From assembly GCA_001768155.1 (NCBI GenBank), contig MENC01000299.1, positions 734 to 14,620 of the forward strand: a stretch of DNA of 13,887 bases, given 5' to 3'. The notes beneath the pieces were generated by a model. The model saw only the letters and a list, made by a program, of their open reading frames with translations, had not been told where the DNA came from and ran no database searches. Positions 6,916 through 12,661 of the stretch are shown here, piece by piece (position 1 is the stretch's first letter; each line of letters opens with the position of its first letter). Both the position numbers and the translations under genes were made by a program. This DNA is from Bacteroidetes bacterium GWA2_30_7. Its GTDB lineage: Bacteria > Bacteroidota > Bacteroidia > Bacteroidales > GWF2-33-38.

Positions 6916-7307
6916 TGGAGCTGCGGGGAGTCGAACCCCGGTCCAAACAAGAAACCTCAATGCTTTCTACATGTGTAGCAATTTATTGATTTTTGTGAAC
7001 AAGCTGGCAAATTGCAGCCGACCTGAACCTTAGTTTCTGTTTTTTCGCCTGTGAACCGAAACACATCACAAGCTATCCCCGATTTGCGAGTGCCTCTTTT
7101 TCCAACGCAACAGGGAGTAGCTTTGGAGAGACAACTTGTTCAATCTCCTTGAGACTGAATTAAGCAAATCTACTTAGTAGATTAAGCAGCAAGTGCGAAA
7201 TTGTTATCGCCGTTTGATTGTTTGTAACCCTCGTTTTACGGGAAATGTTACGTTGCCCGACATGCTTACATTCAGATTCGTCTTGCTGTCAAAACCAACT
7301 CAACCCC
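6916..7307 (-). ncRNA. ssrA: Transfer-messenger RNA (tmRNA, 392 nt)
   Basis: tmRNA rescues stalled ribosomes and tags the nascent peptide for proteolysis. Read on the minus strand, the 5' end GGGGTTG (7307-7301) pairs with CAGCTCC (6923-6917) in a 7-bp tRNA-like acceptor stem that includes two G-U pairs. The discriminator base is A6916. The genomic sequence continues CTG, so the CCA is not encoded and must be added enzymatically. The T-arm GGTTCGACTCC is intact. The tag reading frame runs from GGC at 7211 to TAA at 7184-7182 and encodes GDNNFALAA. This ends in the LAA degron and resembles known Bacteroidota tags. The length is within the normal tmRNA range. It is divergent from the gene at 7395. 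Confidence 0.97.
7182..7211 (-). other. tmRNA tag reading frame (GDNNFALAA-stop)
   Basis: The codons GGC GAT AAC AAT TTC GCA CTT GCT GCT TAA lie in the mRNA-like part of tmRNA. The resume codon is inferred to be GGC by analogy with Bacteroides tags that begin with glycine. The C-terminal ALAA is the signal read by ClpXP-type proteases. Confidence 0.85.
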
Positions 7308-7316
7308 TGAATAGTG

Positions 7317-7324
7317 CAAAATTA
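7317..7324 (-). promoter_or_regulatory. Candidate -7 promoter element of ssrA
   Basis: On the minus strand this is TAATTTTG, an exact TAnnTTTG match, ending 9 bp before the first base of mature tmRNA. tmRNA 5' ends are processed, so transcription would begin a few bases upstream of 7307. No TTG lies at the expected -33 distance. Confidence 0.5.
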
Positions 7325-7367
7325 CAACATTTAAAACATATTTGTATAATTAAAACAACGATTTTTA

Positions 7368-7375
7368 TAATTTTG
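7368..7375 (+). promoter_or_regulatory. Candidate -7 element upstream of the saccharopine-dehydrogenase-like gene
   Basis: TAATTTTG matches TAnnTTTG, 19 bp before the ATG at 7395. A TTTG at 7341-7344 lies 23 bp upstream, slightly further than the usual 19-21, so the -33 box is uncertain. Confidence 0.45.
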
Positions 7376-7394
7376 CAATTCTTAAATTATTATC

Positions 7395-8612
7395 ATGGTA
7401 AATAAAATTAAATTCGGTATCTTAAAAGAAACCAAAAATCCGCCCGATAGGCGAGTTGCTGTTACGCCTAATCAAGCAAAAGAAATATTAAATAAATTTC
7501 CGAATGTCGAGGTTTTTGCTCAAAAAAGCGAATTACGTTGCTTTAACGACAAAGAATACAGTTCATTAAATATTCCTTTATCAGATAATATATCTGATTG
7601 TGATATTCTTATAGGTGTTAAAGAAGTTGCTGTTGATGCTTTGCTCGAAAACAAAACTTATATATTTTTCTCACACACAGCCAAAAAACAACCTTATAAC
7701 CAAAAATTGCTGCAAGAAATTATTAAAAAGAAAATTACTCTTTTAGACCACGAATATTTTACCGATAAAAATAAATTAAGACTTGTTGCTTTTGGTAAAT
7801 GGGCAGGAATTGTTGGGGCTTACAATGCTCTGATTGGTTTTGGTTTACGAAATAATTTGTACAAACTTAAAAGAGCCAAAGATTGTTTCGATTTTAAAGA
7901 AATGATAAAGCATGTTGAAGAAGTAAAACTTCCAAATATTAAAATATTAATTACCGGTGGCGGAAGAGTTGCAAAAGGTGCAATGGAAACATTAGCCCCA
8001 TTAAAACTGAAATATGTAAAACCCGATGAATTTATTTCTAAAACCTTCAACGAACCTGTTATTTGTCAGATTGATGCAGACACTTACACACGTCATAAAA
8101 ATGGAAATGCCTTTGACATAAAGCATTTTTTTGCAAATCCTACTGAATACGAAAGCACATTCAGACCTTTTGCCGAAAATGCTGATATTTATATTGCTGC
8201 ACACTATTGGGACCCAAAATCGCCCGAATTTATTACAGAAAATGATTTTAAATCGGGTAAAATTAAAATTCAGTTTATTGCAGATATTAGTTGTGATATT
8301 AAACATCCTATTGCCTCAACATTACGCCCTTCTACAATTGCAGAACCATTTTTTGGATACAATCCTGTTACCGGCGAAGAAGGTTCAGCATTTGAAAAAA
8401 ATAACATTACTGTTATGACAATTGACAATCTTCCTGGTGAATTGCCTCGCGATGCAAGTGTAGAATTTGGAAATACTTTGGTTGAAAGAGTTTATCCATC
8501 ACTATTTGGTAATGATACAGAGGGAATTATAGAAAGAGCAACCATAGTAAAAAATGGAAAATTAACTTCTGCATTTTCATATCTTAAAGCCTTTGCAGAG
8601 GGAAAAGAATAA
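7395..8612 (+). CDS. Saccharopine dehydrogenase (lysine-forming)-like / alanine dehydrogenase-family oxidoreductase
   Basis: A 405-residue NAD(P)-dependent enzyme of the alanine dehydrogenase/transhydrogenase superfamily, closest in pattern to Lys1-type saccharopine dehydrogenase. The N-terminal domain starts FGILKETKNPPDRRVAVTP (7-25), the superfamily signature. GVKE contains K76 and FFSHTAKKQ contains H94, positions that correspond to the catalytic Lys and His of yeast Lys1 (K77 and H96). AFGKWAGIVGAYNAL (132-146) follows. The Rossmann dinucleotide loop is TGGGRVAKGA (187-196). Near the C-terminus come ADISCDI, TIDNLPGELPRDAS and a closing ERATIVKNGKLTSAF. The reaction would be reversible oxidative deamination, with saccharopine, lysine or a related amino acid as substrate; the substrate is not certain. 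It stands alone on plus and converges on the SDR gene. Confidence 0.8.
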   Translation: MVNKIKFGILKETKNPPDRRVAVTPNQAKEILNKFPNVEVFAQKSELRCFNDKEYSSLNIPLSDNISDCDILIGVKEVAVDALLENKTYIFFSHTAKKQPYNQKLLQEIIKKKITLLDHEYFTDKNKLRLVAFGKWAGIVGAYNALIGFGLRNNLYKLKRAKDCFDFKEMIKHVEEVKLPNIKILITGGGRVAKGAMETLAPLKLKYVKPDEFISKTFNEPVICQIDADTYTRHKNGNAFDIKHFFANPTEYESTFRPFAENADIYIAAHYWDPKSPEFITENDFKSGKIKIQFIADISCDIKHPIASTLRPSTIAEPFFGYNPVTGEEGSAFEKNNITVMTIDNLPGELPRDASVEFGNTLVERVYPSLFGNDTEGIIERATIVKNGKLTSAFSYLKAFAEGKE

Positions 8613-8617
8613 AAAAA

Positions 8618-8636
8618 GGTCGTTTCGACAACGACC
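8618..8636 (-). terminator. Terminator between convergent dehydrogenase genes
   Basis: GGTCGTT (8618-8624) and AACGACC (8630-8636) form a perfect 7-bp stem with loop TCGAC. On the minus strand it is followed by seven Ts (8617-8611), so it is a good terminator for the SDR gene ending at 8647. On plus only AAATAAAAC follows, so it would stop the plus-strand gene poorly. Confidence 0.8.
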
Positions 8637-8646
8637 AAATAAAACA

Positions 8647-9597
8647 TTATAAGTTTGCTTTCTTTTTTATTTCTTTAAGCATAATTTCTGTCATTTTCGG
8701 CAAGTCGTATTCGGCTTTAAAGCCCCAGTCTTTTTTGGCAACTGAATCATCAATGCTTACGGGCCAAGAGTTTGCAATTGCCTGACGATAATCAGGATTA
8801 TAACAAATTTTAAAATCGGGTAAATGCTTTATTATTTCCAGATATAATTCATTTGGACTAAAACTTATCCCTGATAAATTATAACCTGCTCTTGCAGTAA
8901 GTTTGTCTGATTTAGCCTCCATCAAATCAATTGTAGCTCTAATTGCATCGGGCATAAACATCATTGGTAAAAAAGTATTTTTTTCAAGAAAACAATGATA
9001 CGACCCTTTTCTGATAGCATCATAAAAAATTTCAACAGCATAATCTGTAGTTCCGCCACCGGCTTCGGTTTTATAACTTATTAAACCTGGGTATCTAATG
9101 CTTCGGCAATCAATATTAAATTTTCTGTAGTAATATTCTAACCATCTTTCTCCGGCAAGTTTGCTTATTCCATAAACTGTATTTGGCTCCATTACAGTAA
9201 ATTGAGGAGTATTAACTCTTGGAGTTGTAGGTCCAAAAACTGCAATTGAACTTGGCCAGAATACCTTATTAAGTTCCATTTCACGTGCTAGTTCCAGAAC
9301 ATTTAACAAGCTATTCATGTTTATATTCCACGAAGCGATAGGTTTTTTTTCTGCATTTCCAGAAAGTATAGCTGCCAGGTGATAAATCTGTGTAACCTTA
9401 TTACGTGCTACAGTTCCAAACAATCTATGAGGGTCTAATACATCAAGAATTTCAAACGGACCACCTTCCATTATTTCGGGAGCTGCCGGTTTTATATCTG
9501 TTGCAATTACGTTTGAATTTCCATAAATTTTTCGTAATTCCAGAGTTAACTCAGAACCTATTTGCCCTGCACATCCTATTATTAATATACGCTCCAT
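8647..9597 (-). CDS. NAD-dependent epimerase-type SDR, L-threonine 3-dehydrogenase-like
   Basis: A 316-residue extended short-chain dehydrogenase. The NAD-binding loop is G8-C-A-G11-Q-I-G14 and an acidic residue, D34 (ATDIKP), marks NAD preference. YHLAAILSG (72-80) closes the Rossmann core. The active site is the SSIAVFGP segment (S116/S117) with Y142-G-I-S-K146. SIRYPGLIS (166-174) and GGGTTDYAVEIFY (180-192) match the UDP-galactose-epimerase-like L-threonine dehydrogenases known from Bacteroidota and archaea, which are about 310-320 residues long. These convert threonine to 2-amino-3-ketobutyrate, the first step of threonine breakdown to glycine. Substrate assignment is by pattern; a sugar-nucleotide epimerase is less likely. 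No 2-amino-3-ketobutyrate CoA ligase gene is present in the window. It ends 10 bp before a terminator hairpin. Confidence 0.85.
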   Translation of the reverse strand: MERILIIGCAGQIGSELTLELRKIYGNSNVIATDIKPAAPEIMEGGPFEILDVLDPHRLFGTVARNKVTQIYHLAAILSGNAEKKPIASWNINMNSLLNVLELAREMELNKVFWPSSIAVFGPTTPRVNTPQFTVMEPNTVYGISKLAGERWLEYYYRKFNIDCRSIRYPGLISYKTEAGGGTTDYAVEIFYDAIRKGSYHCFLEKNTFLPMMFMPDAIRATIDLMEAKSDKLTARAGYNLSGISFSPNELYLEIIKHLPDFKICYNPDYRQAIANSWPVSIDDSVAKKDWGFKAEYDLPKMTEIMLKEIKKKANL

Positions 9598-9611
9598 TGA
9601 ATTTTTTTTTG

Positions 9612-9619
9612 CAAATGTA
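9612..9619 (-). promoter_or_regulatory. Candidate -7 element of the threonine-dehydrogenase-like gene
   Basis: On the minus strand this reads TACATTTG, an exact TAnnTTTG match, 14 bp before the ATG at 9597. A TTG -33 box at the normal spacing is not seen, so confidence is moderate. Confidence 0.45.
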
Positions 9620-9769
9620 ATAGATTTTTCGCAACCTTATTATGTTGTTTATTCTAATTTATTTAATAAGTTCTTAAAGTTAAAAGCTACTATTTTTATA
9701 AAATATCTTTTTAAGCGAAAACTTAAAACAAATCGTATTTGATTGAATTACCACATTATTCAATTTTTT

Positions 9770-10177
9770 TTAAAAATTCAGCATAACAGTTTGCTTAATA
9801 TCTGGATGTATGCTTTTTGCGACCGGACATATACGTGTACTTACTTCAATAATCTTTTTATCTTTTTCAGAAAATATAGATGGGTTAGGAAAATTAAATT
9901 CCAAAATAATTTCAATTATTCTGCGAGGATTAATTCCCATTATTTTGGTTGTTTTTACAGTCGTTCCATCAATATTAAAATTGTACTTTCGGGCTGCAAT
10001 TCCCATTATTGTTAACATACAACTTCCAAGTGCAGTTGCAACAAGGTCGGTTGGTGAAAAAAATTCTCCTTTACCGTTATTATCAATTGGAGCATCTGTA
10101 ATTAATTCTGTTCCAGAGAGATTATGAATTGCTTTGGTTCTTAAATCTCCGCAGTAGGTTGTGCTTATGGTTGCCAT
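9770..10177 (-). CDS. OsmC family protein (thiol peroxidase)
   Basis: A 135-residue OsmC/Ohr-superfamily protein. Members reduce organic or fatty-acid hydroperoxides with a pair of redox cysteines in the cytoplasm, as dimers. The two cysteines are C53 in LGSCMLTIMG and C117 in ICPVAKSIHP, both in the canonical context. FFSPTDLVATALGSC (39-53) is the conserved start of the long central helix. I place the start at ATG 10177 (MATISTTYCGDL) because family members begin at this beta strand. The frame stays open upstream to an ATG at 10261, but those 28 extra residues have no family counterpart and run into the repeat element at 10254. TATCTTTA at 10199-10192, one base off the -7 consensus, supports the shorter form. 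It is divergent from glyS across a repeat-filled spacer. Confidence 0.9.
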   Translation of the reverse strand: MATISTTYCGDLRTKAIHNLSGTELITDAPIDNNGKGEFFSPTDLVATALGSCMLTIMGIAARKYNFNIDGTTVKTTKIMGINPRRIIEIILEFNFPNPSIFSEKDKKIIEVSTRICPVAKSIHPDIKQTVMLNF

Positions 10178-10253
10178 ATTGACTTTTTTTGTAAAGATAA
10201 AGATTTTGAAACAGTTCGATAATTTTTTATTCTGAAAAAATGATGTTATTAAA

Positions 10254-10571
10254 TTTTGCAACTACTCAGCAGATTTAAAATATTAAAAAACAAATAAATG
10301 CCACAGATTCACAAATTAAAATTAATTGTTTTTTTTAAATTTTACTCATAAATTGCTTATTTTTAAAGGAATTCGTGAGATAGCTTCGCTAAGTTCACAA
10401 AATAAACAACCGAAGGTTGTTTAAATCTGTGTAATTATTATTTGACTATTGTTTTAATTATCATATATTTAATCTGAGAACACGAAGTCTCATGAACTCC
10501 ATAAAAATAATAAATCTGTGAATAATCTGTGGCTATTTTATTGATAAATTAGCTACTGAGTAGTTACAAAA
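10254..10571. repeat. MITE-like nested inverted-repeat element (about 318 bp)
   Basis: The spacer between osmC-like and glyS folds back on itself in matching order. Outer arms 10254-10272 and 10571-10553 match at 17 of 19 bases (TTTTG[C/T]AACTACTCAG[C/T]AG). Next, GCCACAGATT-CACAAATT (10300-10317) matches the complement of 10533-10511 (GCCACAGATT-ATT-CACAGATTTA). Next, GGAATTCGTGAGA-TAG-CTTCG (10368-10388) matches the complement of 10500-10483 with a 3-base gap. The centre is a perfect hairpin AAACAACC-GAA-GGTTGTTT (10404-10422). There is no coding frame and no transposase, which fits a non-autonomous miniature element or a large structured intergenic repeat. Flanking A runs hide any target duplication. 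Whether it is mobile is inference. Confidence 0.6.
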
Positions 10572-10578
10572 AAACAAT

Positions 10579-10600
10579 CTGTGAATCAGTGGCAATTTTA
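10579..10600 (+). repeat. Extra TCTGTGAAT-type repeat copy outside the element
   Basis: TCTGTGAATCAGTGGCAATTTT (split here as TCTGTGAAT, 10579-10587, and CAGTGGC, 10588-10594) repeats the segment at 10515-10540, which lies inside the right end of the nested element. It sits 8 bp beyond the right terminal arm, upstream of the glyS promoter. CAGTG and CACTG nearby (10588 and 10603) form a small inverted repeat. Confidence 0.5.
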
Positions 10601-10616
10601 AGCACTGACCTTTGAT

Positions 10617-10646
10617 TTGAAATTTAACTTATAAAAACTATTTTTA
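10617..10646 (+). promoter_or_regulatory. Probable glyS promoter
   Basis: TTG (10617-10619) is separated by 19 bp from TATTTTTA (10639-10646), which differs from the Bacteroidota -7 consensus TAnnTTTG only at the last base. The ATG follows 17 bp later at 10664. The spacing is right for the phylum's primary sigma factor. Confidence 0.5.
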
Positions 10647-10663
10647 CCAAAATTTTAATTTTT

Positions 10664-12196
10664 ATGACTCAGGAAGAATTTTTCAAAAAGATTATAGCTC
10701 ATTCAAAAGAATATGGTTTCGTTTTCCAATCAAGTGAAATTTACGACGGACTTAGTGCAGTTTACGATTATGCTCAAAATGGCGTTGAATTAAAAAACAA
10801 CATAAAGCAATATTGGTGGAAATCAATGGTTTATATGCACGAAAACATTGTAGGTATTGATTCTGCAATATTTATGCACCCAACTACATGGAAGGCTTCC
10901 GGTCACATTGATGCCTTTAACGACCCAATGATTGATAATAAAGATTCCAAAAAACGCTACCGTGCCGATGTTCTGATGGAAGAATTTCTTACTAAGATTG
11001 AAGATAAAATCGAAAAAGAAGTTGAAAAAGCTGCAAAACGTTTTGGCGAAACATTCAACCGTGAAATGTTTATATCAACAAATCCTCGTGTTGTTGAATA
11101 TAAAACTAAACACGATTCAATAAAAGAACGTTTCGTTAAAGCATTAACAAATAACGATTTAACCGACCTGAAACAACTTATTGTCGATTGCGAAATTGTT
11201 TGCCCGATTTCGGGAACTCGCAATTGGACAGAAGTTCGTCAGTTTAACCTCATGTTCTCTACACAAATGGGTTCGTTAAGCGAAGAAGCAAGTACAATAT
11301 ATCTTCGTCCCGAAACTGCTCAGGGAATATTTGTAAACTACCTCAACGTACAAAAAACTGGGCGAATGAAAATTCCTTTTGGAATTGCCCAAATCGGAAA
11401 AGCATTTCGTAATGAGATAGTTGCTCGTCAGTTTCTTTTCCGCATGAAAGAATTTGAGCAAATGGAAATGCAGTTTTTTGTTCGCCCCGGCGAAGAACTA
11501 AAATGGTTTGAATACTGGAAAGAACAACGACTTAACTGGCATCTTTCGCTTGGAATACCTCGCGAAAAATATAAATTTCACGTTCACGATAAACTTGCAC
11601 ATTATGCAAATGCAGCAGTTGATATAGAGTTTGAATTTCCATTTGGATTTAAAGAAATTGAAGGTATTCATTCACGTACAGATTTTGACCTATCATCGCA
11701 TCAAAAATTTTCAGGTAAAAAAATACAATATTTCGACCCCGAACTTAACGAAAGTTATGTACCTTACGTTGTAGAAACTTCAATAGGAGTTGACCGTACT
11801 TTCTTTTCAATTTTGGGTTATGCCTATAACGAAGAAAAACTTGAAGATGGAACGGAAAGAGTTGTTTTGAAAATTCCGCCAATGCTTGCTCCTGTTAAAC
11901 TTGCTATTCTTCCATTAATAAATAAAGATGGATTAGACGAACTTGGTCATAAAGTTTTCAGCGACCTTAAATATGATTTCAATTGCCAGTACGACGAAAA
12001 AGATTCTATAGGAAAACGTTATCGTCGGCAGGATGCAATTGGAACACCATTTTGCATAACTATCGACCACGATACTTTAAATGATAATACTGTAACAATT
12101 CGATACCGAGATACAATGAAACAGGAAAGAATTGATATTTCGAGAATTAACGAAATTATTTCAGATAAATTGTCGTTTAAGACATTCTTAAAATAA
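10664..12196 (+). CDS. glyS: Glycyl-tRNA synthetase (dimeric, single-chain type)
   Basis: A 510-residue class II synthetase of the alpha2 type, which charges tRNA-Gly with glycine in the cytoplasm. The N-terminal WKASGHIDAFNDPM (76-89) is specific to this GlyRS form. CPISGTRNWTEVRQFNLMF (180-198) and RPETAQGIFVNYLNV (215-229) belong to the catalytic core. Motif 2 is FRNEI (248-252) with the loop arginine and FEQMEMQFF (264-272). Motif 3 is G375-V-D-R378-TFF. Residues from about 405 form the anticodon-binding domain (PPMLAPVKLAILPL; SIGKRYRRQDAIGTPFCITID). All class II motifs are intact and the length matches Bacteroidota GlyRS. It appears monocistronic, with a promoter at 10617-10646 and hairpins after its stop. 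Confidence 0.97.
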   Translation: MTQEEFFKKIIAHSKEYGFVFQSSEIYDGLSAVYDYAQNGVELKNNIKQYWWKSMVYMHENIVGIDSAIFMHPTTWKASGHIDAFNDPMIDNKDSKKRYRADVLMEEFLTKIEDKIEKEVEKAAKRFGETFNREMFISTNPRVVEYKTKHDSIKERFVKALTNNDLTDLKQLIVDCEIVCPISGTRNWTEVRQFNLMFSTQMGSLSEEASTIYLRPETAQGIFVNYLNVQKTGRMKIPFGIAQIGKAFRNEIVARQFLFRMKEFEQMEMQFFVRPGEELKWFEYWKEQRLNWHLSLGIPREKYKFHVHDKLAHYANAAVDIEFEFPFGFKEIEGIHSRTDFDLSSHQKFSGKKIQYFDPELNESYVPYVVETSIGVDRTFFSILGYAYNEEKLEDGTERVVLKIPPMLAPVKLAILPLINKDGLDELGHKVFSDLKYDFNCQYDEKDSIGKRYRRQDAIGTPFCITIDHDTLNDNTVTIRYRDTMKQERIDISRINEIISDKLSFKTFLK

Positions 12197-12204
12197 ATTT
12201 ACAG

Positions 12205-12273
12205 CTAAATACTAATTTAGTTTAGAGGTTTTTCTTAAATCATTTACCTAATTTATAAATTAGGGTAATTTTT
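12205..12273 (+). terminator. Terminator region after glyS (two hairpins)
   Basis: A first hairpin, CTAAAT-ACTA-ATTTAG (12205-12220), is followed by GAGGTTTTTC. A second, stronger hairpin pairs CCTAATTT (12247-12254) with AAATTAGG (12257-12264) and leads into TAATTTTTT (12266-12273). The second is the better rho-independent terminator for glyS. Confidence 0.65.
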
Positions 12274-12310
12274 CGAATTATCTGGAGCTTAATTCTTTAA
12301 AAATTTGTTG

Positions 12311-12341
12311 TTGAAAGCTATTTAGAAAAATCGTATATTTG
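12311..12341 (+). promoter_or_regulatory. Bacteroidota-type promoter of the small antitoxin-like gene
   Basis: TTG (12311-12313), a 20-bp spacer and TATATTTG (12334-12341) give a complete match to the phylum's TTG-N19-21-TAnnTTTG promoter, 16 bp before the ATG at 12358. This is the best promoter in the window. Confidence 0.75.
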
Positions 12342-12355
12342 TATAAAGACAAATA
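12336..12355. promoter_or_regulatory. Inverted repeat at the start of the antitoxin-like gene
   Basis: TATTTGT (12336-12342) and ACAAATA (12349-12355) are a perfect 7-bp inverted repeat with a 6-bp gap. It overlaps the -7 element and reaches to 2 bp before the ATG. The position is typical of an operator bound by an autoregulating antitoxin; binding is inference. Confidence 0.4.
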
Positions 12356-12357
12356 AT

Positions 12358-12540
12358 ATGTTAACAAAAATAACAGTTATTGATACAATAACCAGATTTC
12401 CTGATAAATTTTCAATTGATGATTTAATTGACCAATTAATATTAATTGATAAGATAGAAAAAGGCTTTAATCATTCAATAAATGGAAATGTGATTTCTTA
12501 TGAAGAGCTAGATAAAAGAACAAAAGAATGGTTCAAATAA
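12358..12540 (+). CDS. Small antitoxin-like protein without a toxin partner
   Basis: A 60-residue protein supported by a full promoter 16 bp upstream. The central segment FSIDDLIDQLILIDKIEKGF (19-38) is a predicted amphipathic helix. The C-terminal GNVISYEELDKRTKEWFK (43-60) has the G-x-V-I-S-x-E-E-x-x-K-R-x3-W pattern seen in small antitoxins that precede RelE/ParE-type toxins in Bacteroidota. I recognise this as a pattern, not a firmly named family. No toxin gene follows: the next ATG, at 12541 right after the stop, opens only a six-codon frame (MSKQIA) that resembles the first residues of such toxins and then stops. An orphan or decayed module is therefore the likely state. A general small regulatory protein is the alternative. 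Confidence 0.6.
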   Translation: MLTKITVIDTITRFPDKFSIDDLIDQLILIDKIEKGFNHSINGNVISYEELDKRTKEWFK

Positions 12541-12561
12541 ATGAGTAAACAGATTGCATAA
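12541..12561 (+). pseudogene. Possible vestige of a RelE/ParE-type toxin start
   Basis: ATG AGT AAA CAG ATT GCA TAA begins immediately after the antitoxin-like stop codon, where a partner toxin normally begins, and its MSKQI start resembles such toxins. Nothing toxin-like follows before the next gene at 12662, so any toxin body is deleted. Six codons are too few to be sure. Confidence 0.2.
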
Positions 12562-12619
12562 AACCAAGTAAAATATTTGTATTTTTTTAAATCCAAGCAC
12601 ATAACTGCATAAATTCGGG

Positions 12620-12647
12620 TAAATTTGTGCAGTTTAGTGCACAAATT
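12620..12647 (+). promoter_or_regulatory. -7 element and 10-bp inverted repeat upstream of the UbiD-family gene
   Basis: TAAATTTG (12620-12627) is an exact -7 match. AATTTGTGCA (12622-12631) is a perfect inverted repeat of TGCACAAATT (12638-12647) with a 6-base loop GTTTAG, ending 14 bp before the ATG at 12662. No T tract follows, so an operator or a 5'-leader hairpin is more likely than a terminator. No TTG -33 box is seen. Confidence 0.5.
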
Positions 12648-12661
12648 AATGAAATTTAAAA

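Noticed and set aside
6919..6960. Separate tRNA gene suggested by the T-arm and acceptor sequence
   Set aside because: The matching 5' acceptor strand is about 380 bp away and a tag frame lies between, so this is the tRNA-like domain of tmRNA.
7193..7405. Plus-strand open frame of 70 codons
   Set aside because: It lies antisense to the tmRNA gene and crosses the start of the next gene; the composition does not look like protein coding.
8647..9597. UDP-glucose 4-epimerase assignment
   Set aside because: The YGISK active site with the GGGTTDYAVEIFY segment and the 316-residue length fit the SDR-type threonine dehydrogenases better than sugar epimerases.
10178..10261. 28-residue N-terminal extension of the OsmC-family protein to an ATG at 10261
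   Set aside because: The added residues have no counterpart in the family, run into the terminal arm of the repeat element, and a shorter start at 10177 gives the normal OsmC beginning.
12622..12647. Rho-independent terminator of the antitoxin-like gene
   Set aside because: The hairpin is not followed by a T tract and it overlaps a -7 promoter element, so a regulatory role fits better.
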